NCBI RefSeq assembly: GCF_018613575.1
Contig: NZ_JAGGPX010000004.1
Span: 124,001 to 188,000, forward strand
Direction of reading: 5' to 3'
Length of the DNA stretch: 64,000 bases
DNA from: Planococcus sp. ISL-110
GTDB lineage: Bacteria > Bacillota > Bacilli > Bacillales_A > Planococcaceae
Notes under the pieces: model-generated
Databases searched by the model: none
Told to the model about the DNA's origin: nothing
What the model saw: the letters and a program-made list of their open reading frames with translations, nothing else
In this document: positions 60,325-64,000 of the stretch, one piece after another
Position numbering within the stretch: position 1 is the first letter of the stretch
How the letters are laid out: each line of letters opens with the position of its first letter
Program-made: the position numbers and the translations under genes

Positions 60325-62904
60325 ATGCAAAAGCTACACCCTGCTCTTCTGCTATTATTCTTCAGCTTACTATTATCGGCTGTCGGCCATGCTGTTTTTC
60401 TCTACCAGTGGTCACGCAGCCACTTCATGGTAGGCATCAATGACGGCCTCTCGCAAATGATGCCCTTTAAGCATCTTTTATATGAACAATATACCCGGGG
60501 GGAATTTTTTTACTCGTTCGATTTTGGTTTAGGGGCTGGCACCTTCAGTGAATTGTCTTATTACTTTTCTACTTCGATTGTGTTCTTAGTATCAGTAGTG
60601 ATTGTTTTCGTACTAGAGGCCGTTCATATCGTTCAGACCACGGATGTGCTGTTCTGGGCAAATGCGGCCGTCTTTATCAGCGTGATCCGTTTGGCTGCAG
60701 TATTGTTCATCACGACACGTCTGTTCATGTATATGAAGATTTCGAAGCCTGCAGCTCTGCTGGGAGCTTCTCTATATGGTATTTCAGGTATGTATTTCCG
60801 CCATGTCACGTATTGGGAATTTTTCGCGGACGCTTTTCTATGGCTGCCAATTCTCCTGTTCGGGGTCGAAAAGATTTTCCGCGAACAAAAGCCTGGATGG
60901 TTTTTAGTCGCTGTCGCTATTTCGATGATCGACAACTTCTATTTTGCTTACATTAATTTTTTATTGACTTCTCTTTACATTCTTTTCCGGTTGTTTATCC
61001 CGCTGGGTCCGGATGAGCAGGACAAGAAGAAAGCGATAATGAGTTTTGTAGTCACTGGCCTTATTGGAGCTGGCATCAGTGCGGTTTCCTTTATTCCCGC
61101 TGTGTATGCATATTTGAATAATCACAGGCCCGACTTTCAACAGGAAATTCCATGGCTCGATATGACGGACAATATTTTATTCGACAGCCGCTCTATCGTC
61201 CTGCCAGCAATTTTCGTGTTGCTGTTATTTTGCGGATTTCTGTATCGCAATAAAACGTTTCGCTTGTTTGCGCTGCTGGGAATTGTCGGGATCATTATGC
61301 ATCACAGCCCGTTGATCGGCAGTGCCTTTAACGGGTTCTCTGCTCCGCAATACCGCTGGGAATACTTTTTGTCCCTGGTTATTGGCGGGGCTGTTGCGGC
61401 AGCATTCGATCAATTGCCTAAATTCACGATTCGCCGTCTGTTGATTGCAGCTGTTTTTGCGATCTTCTTTTTCGCATTGTATGCGTACAGAGATGAAGAT
61501 TTTGAAATCCATTCACAGGTTTCACTTTTCACTTTCGGCAGCCTGCTGTTAACGCTGTTGCTGTTATTCTTTTATATTCGTTATAAAAAACCCTTTTTCA
61601 AGGGGCTGTTAATGGTTTTTCTGTTTGCAGGGACGTTGCTGTTTGCCAATCTTTATCAATGGGAAAAAATTCTTGAAGATGGAGATATTGCGCAGGTCGG
61701 TGAAGAATTAATGACCGGAGCTGACTATGACGATCCTGAAATAAATGGGCTTCTGGAGTATATTCATGCCAAAGAAACCGGCGGTCCTTATCGCATTGAA
61801 TGGATGGAAGGCGTCCGCAACAACACCCCGATCGTTCAGGATTTCCAAGGATTGAGTGCCTATTCGAGTATTTTAAATAAGAGTTTATTGTCCTTTTATC
61901 TATATGATCTCCAAATTGATATGGGACGTGAAAGTGTCAGCCGCTATGCGACTCTGGGAAATCGGGCCAATCTGTACAGTATGCTGCAAGGCAAATACAC
62001 CATACGGCCAATCAGGGATAATAACATTCCATTCGGCTTTACAGAAATCCGTTCATCAGACAATTACGCAGTCTATGAAAATGACCATGTCCTGCCGTTT
62101 GCCCGATCCACTTCTACTGTTTATCAGGAACAGCAATTAGCGGAAATGCCCGTGCTCATGCGCGAGCAAGCCATGCTGTCAGGTATTGTACTCGATCAGG
62201 CTCAAGATGCTGAGTCTCTATCCATAAACGATGATATCAAGATAGGCTATGAAGTGGCTACAGTTGGTGCGTCCTATGATGGCAGTATTCTGGAGGTCAC
62301 GGAAGAAACCGGAGGCTTAAATCTGAATGTGGAAAATCTGATGGAATCCGATGGTGATTTGTTTGTATCCTTCCATTTGGAAACCCAGGCGGCCGATCAG
62401 GGCTTTACTCTTCAGGTCAACGATTATCAAACGACCAGAAAATCCAATCAATCGGTCTATAAAACATTTGTCGATGATATTACCATCCGTATTCCTGCAG
62501 ACAAACAAGTCAAAATACGCCTTCCCGAAGGTTCCTATGAATTGACGGGAATTCAACTCCATTCAGAGACTTATGAAATTTTGCAGGAGCAGGCCGACCA
62601 GCCAGATCGAGCCAGCAACCTAATAATCAATGGCAGCAAAGTCACTCTTGATTATGCCAATGCTGCAAACGATGAATACTTAAAACTGTCCATCCCTTAC
62701 GAACAGGGCTGGCGGGCTTCTGTGAATGGACAGGAAACACAAGTGCTGAAGGCTGATTATGCCTTTTCTGCAGTTCCTTTGGAACCGGGTGACAACACTA
62801 TTTCTTTGACCTACCAGCCGCCATTCTTCAAACCATCCCTTATCATCAGTGTGCTGTCTGCACTGCTAGGGCTGCTATTTATCTTCCGAAAAAGAGGCGC
62901 ATAA
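60325..62904 (+). CDS. yfhO: YfhO family GT-C-fold membrane glycosyltransferase
   Basis: The 859-residue protein begins with a membrane anchor, then VGINDGLSQMMPFKHLLYEQ near 33-52 with the acidic residue expected at a GT-C active site, about twelve hydrophobic segments to residue 440, a large outer domain (about 455-825) and a last membrane segment at 830-850. In Bacillus and Staphylococcus, YfhO moves the sugar from undecaprenyl phosphate to lipoteichoic acid. GGTGA lies close before the ATG. It is the last gene of the CsbB-GtrA-YfhO set. Confidence 0.9.
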   Translation: MQKLHPALLLLFFSLLLSAVGHAVFLYQWSRSHFMVGINDGLSQMMPFKHLLYEQYTRGEFFYSFDFGLGAGTFSELSYYFSTSIVFLVSVVIVFVLEAVHIVQTTDVLFWANAAVFISVIRLAAVLFITTRLFMYMKISKPAALLGASLYGISGMYFRHVTYWEFFADAFLWLPILLFGVEKIFREQKPGWFLVAVAISMIDNFYFAYINFLLTSLYILFRLFIPLGPDEQDKKKAIMSFVVTGLIGAGISAVSFIPAVYAYLNNHRPDFQQEIPWLDMTDNILFDSRSIVLPAIFVLLLFCGFLYRNKTFRLFALLGIVGIIMHHSPLIGSAFNGFSAPQYRWEYFLSLVIGGAVAAAFDQLPKFTIRRLLIAAVFAIFFFALYAYRDEDFEIHSQVSLFTFGSLLLTLLLLFFYIRYKKPFFKGLLMVFLFAGTLLFANLYQWEKILEDGDIAQVGEELMTGADYDDPEINGLLEYIHAKETGGPYRIEWMEGVRNNTPIVQDFQGLSAYSSILNKSLLSFYLYDLQIDMGRESVSRYATLGNRANLYSMLQGKYTIRPIRDNNIPFGFTEIRSSDNYAVYENDHVLPFARSTSTVYQEQQLAEMPVLMREQAMLSGIVLDQAQDAESLSINDDIKIGYEVATVGASYDGSILEVTEETGGLNLNVENLMESDGDLFVSFHLETQAADQGFTLQVNDYQTTRKSNQSVYKTFVDDITIRIPADKQVKIRLPEGSYELTGIQLHSETYEILQEQADQPDRASNLIINGSKVTLDYANAANDEYLKLSIPYEQGWRASVNGQETQVLKADYAFSAVPLEPGDNTISLTYQPPFFKPSLIISVLSALLGLLFIFRKRGA

Positions 62905-62914
62905 GCCTTTTTTC
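62888..62914 (+). terminator. Weak terminator overlapping the yfhO stop
   Basis: AAAAAGaGGC pairs with GCCTTTTTT around GCATAA, with the stop codon inside the loop. The stem is short. Confidence 0.45.
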
Positions 62915-63005
62915 TCCTACAAAAGAATCGATTACAGAAAATTGCGTTTATTGAGCAACAGATACGTGTAATGTAGAGTAACACGATTTCGAGGGAGGAG
63001 TTCAG

Positions 63006-63647
63006 ATGAAGCGTTGGCTTTTGCTTGTTTTCGTACTGGCTTTCTTATTGTTCCTTGCAGCCTGCGGCAATGAAAGCGCAGAAGATCCACCGACAGAATC
63101 CGATGGCGCAACAGAACAGGAACTTGAAGATGATGGAGATGACTTGCCGCAGCTTGGAGATGAAACAGATGAAGAAAGCGGAGAAGAAATTCTCATGTTG
63201 ACTGTGGAGATGATGAACAGTGACGGAGATTCAATCGGCACTGCAGAATTGTCTCAAGAAGACGCCGGTGTTGCCGTAGTACTTGAAATTGAAAACTTAG
63301 AGCAAGGTATGCACGGCATTCATTTCCATGAAACTGGACTGTGCGAAGCCCCTGACTTTGAATCAGCCGGGGCCCACTTTAATCCAACCGGGGCTATGCA
63401 CGGCAAGGACCATCCTGATGGACCACACGCTGGGGATTTGCCAAACATTGAAGCAAACGATGACGGCACGGTCACACAGGAGTTTATAGCTGAAAATGTG
63501 ACGCTCGCAATCGGGGAAGAAAACTCACTGCTTAAAGAAGGCGGCACGGCTCTCGTCATTCATGCGAGAGAAGATGACCACACAACAGACCCGTCCGGTG
63601 ACTCAGGTGACCGGATTGCCTGCGGCGTTGTTACGGGAGAATCGTAA
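63006..63647 (+). CDS. Cu-Zn superoxide dismutase-like lipoprotein
   Basis: The 213-residue protein has a lipobox FLAAC at residues 16-20, a very acidic linker of about 45 residues, and a SodC domain. The metal set looks complete: two His in GIHFHETG near 104-111, then HFNP, HG and PHAGDLPN (two bridging/zinc His, and Asp) near 122-147, a last His in ALVIHARED near 180, and the active-site Arg in GDRIACGVV; the disulfide cysteines are GLCE and IACG. Bacillus YojM lacks some ligands, so this member may be active. GGGAGGA precedes the ATG. Confidence 0.88.
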   Translation: MKRWLLLVFVLAFLLFLAACGNESAEDPPTESDGATEQELEDDGDDLPQLGDETDEESGEEILMLTVEMMNSDGDSIGTAELSQEDAGVAVVLEIENLEQGMHGIHFHETGLCEAPDFESAGAHFNPTGAMHGKDHPDGPHAGDLPNIEANDDGTVTQEFIAENVTLAIGEENSLLKEGGTALVIHAREDDHTTDPSGDSGDRIACGVVTGES

Positions 63648-63673
63648 CGGTTTTTCTGAATCTGCCGCCCTGT

Positions 63674-63717
63674 AAAACGGAAATGCCCAGTCCAGCGGGT
63701 GTTTCCGTTTTTTTCTT
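63674..63717 (+). terminator. Terminator of the superoxide dismutase-like gene
   Basis: AACGGAAAtGCCC pairs with GGGTgTTTCCGTT around AGTCCAGC, followed by seven T, 25 bases past the stop. Confidence 0.75.
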
Positions 63718-63771
63718 TAAAAGCTCAAGCGGCAGCATTGCGCCGTTGACTTCCAACTAATTGCTAATTGT

Positions 63772-63796
63772 GTTTAAGTGAAACACCAACGGGAAT
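63772..63796 (+). promoter_or_regulatory. Sigma-B promoter of the SDR stress protein gene
   Basis: GTTTAA (63772-63777), 13 bases, GGGAAT (63791-63796): an exact fit to GTTTAA-N12-15-GGGWAW. It lies 41 bases before the start at 63837. Confidence 0.85.
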
Positions 63797-63836
63797 AAGG
63801 AACATGATGTTATTTATTTTTTAAGGAGGATTCAGC

Positions 63837-64000
63837 ATGCCTAAAGATAAATTTGAAAAAATCGACGAACAGGTAGATCCACAGGAGCAGTCTAAACAAC
63901 CCGGTTCAGAAGAGCAAATGGATCCTGAACCCATTTATGATGATAAAGACTATAAAGGCTCCGGGAAACTGGAAGGGAAAGTTGCGCTCATTACAGGCGG
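63837..64000 (+). CDS. SDR-family general stress oxidoreductase (N-terminal part)
   Basis: The frame runs off the window after 54 codons. It has a hydrophilic leader (about 45 residues, rich in Asp, Glu, Gln, Pro, with DPQEQSKQPGSEEQMDPEP-like sequence) and then LEGKVALITGG, the start of the SDR Rossmann fold. This matches the extended SDRs such as Bacillus GS39/YdaD and YhxC. AAGGAGGA lies six bases before the ATG, and a sigma-B promoter precedes it, as for Bacillus ydaD. Confidence 0.85.
   Translation, partial: MPKDKFEKIDEQVDPQEQSKQPGSEEQMDPEPIYDDKDYKGSGKLEGKVALITG

Noticed and set aside
1-64000. CRISPR arrays, prophage genes, rRNA or tRNA genes
   Set aside because: No regularly spaced repeats, phage structural genes or stable RNA genes were recognised anywhere in the window.

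Overview
The window looks like a chromosomal segment of a Gram-positive, moderate-GC bacillus of the Planococcaceae type (Planococcus/Planomicrobium-like). This is inferred from strong AGGAGG ribosome binding sites, TTG and GTG starts, T-box and sigma-B signals, a Bacillus-style rbs operon, a bacterial nitric oxide synthase and short GC-rich dispersed intergenic repeats. No rRNA, tRNA, CRISPR array or prophage was seen. Most genes lie on the minus strand in long, tightly packed operons closed by clear intrinsic terminators.

Layout. 1-6,000: a small sigma-B-type stress protein, a YdjM-like membrane hydrolase, an HD phosphohydrolase, a CNNM/CorC transporter, a BrkB-like membrane protein, a methyltransferase split by a -1 frameshift at an A_AAA_AAG heptamer, and an M19 dipeptidase. 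6,450-12,700: a small conserved protein and the full rbsRKDACB ribose operon with its promoter and operator. 12,760-16,050: a glutamate/dicarboxylate symporter, a rhodanese-like protein without its cysteine, and a persulfide dioxygenase-rhodanese under a CstR/CsoR-type operator. 16,200-21,000: an acyl-CoA/nitronate cluster with a TetR regulator and the 30-codon remnant of a deleted thiolase. 21,300-24,750: YebC, nitric oxide synthase with a small partner, and a HAD phosphatase. 24,800-26,100: a decayed island with an internally deleted IS110 transposase, a possible IS110 structured RNA, a 36-bp palindrome and dispersed repeats. 26,137-29,260: a class V aminotransferase-serA operon behind a T-box leader.

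29,574-49,533: a large dicarboxylate catabolic region. It encodes D-tartrate dehydratase, both subunits of an L-tartrate dehydratase/class I fumarase, tartrate dehydrogenase, a tartronate-semialdehyde-reductase-type enzyme, a CitE-like lyase, a CaiB CoA-transferase, acyl-CoA dehydrogenase, enoyl-CoA hydratase, MmgE/PrpD and HMG-CoA lyase-type enzymes, a GntR/FCD regulator, and SLC13, AEC and TRAP transporters. Together they suggest uptake of tartrate isomers and related C4/C5 acids and their conversion to oxaloacetate, glycerate, pyruvate and acetyl-CoA. CodY-, CcpA- and GntR-like sites are visible.

49,646-58,665: a Ter stress operon of nine genes: three TerD proteins, TelA, a YceG-like protein, and a five-gene set (HAD phosphatase, StiP, PRTase-TRSP, CitE-like lyase) resembling the predicted Ter biosynthetic module. 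A terminator splits the first two terD genes from the rest. This is the strongest candidate in the window for a poorly understood system. 58,982-62,904: a three-component glycosylation system (CsbB-type GT2, GtrA flippase, YfhO). The window ends with a Cu-Zn superoxide dismutase-like lipoprotein and the start of an SDR general stress protein behind a near-consensus sigma-B promoter.
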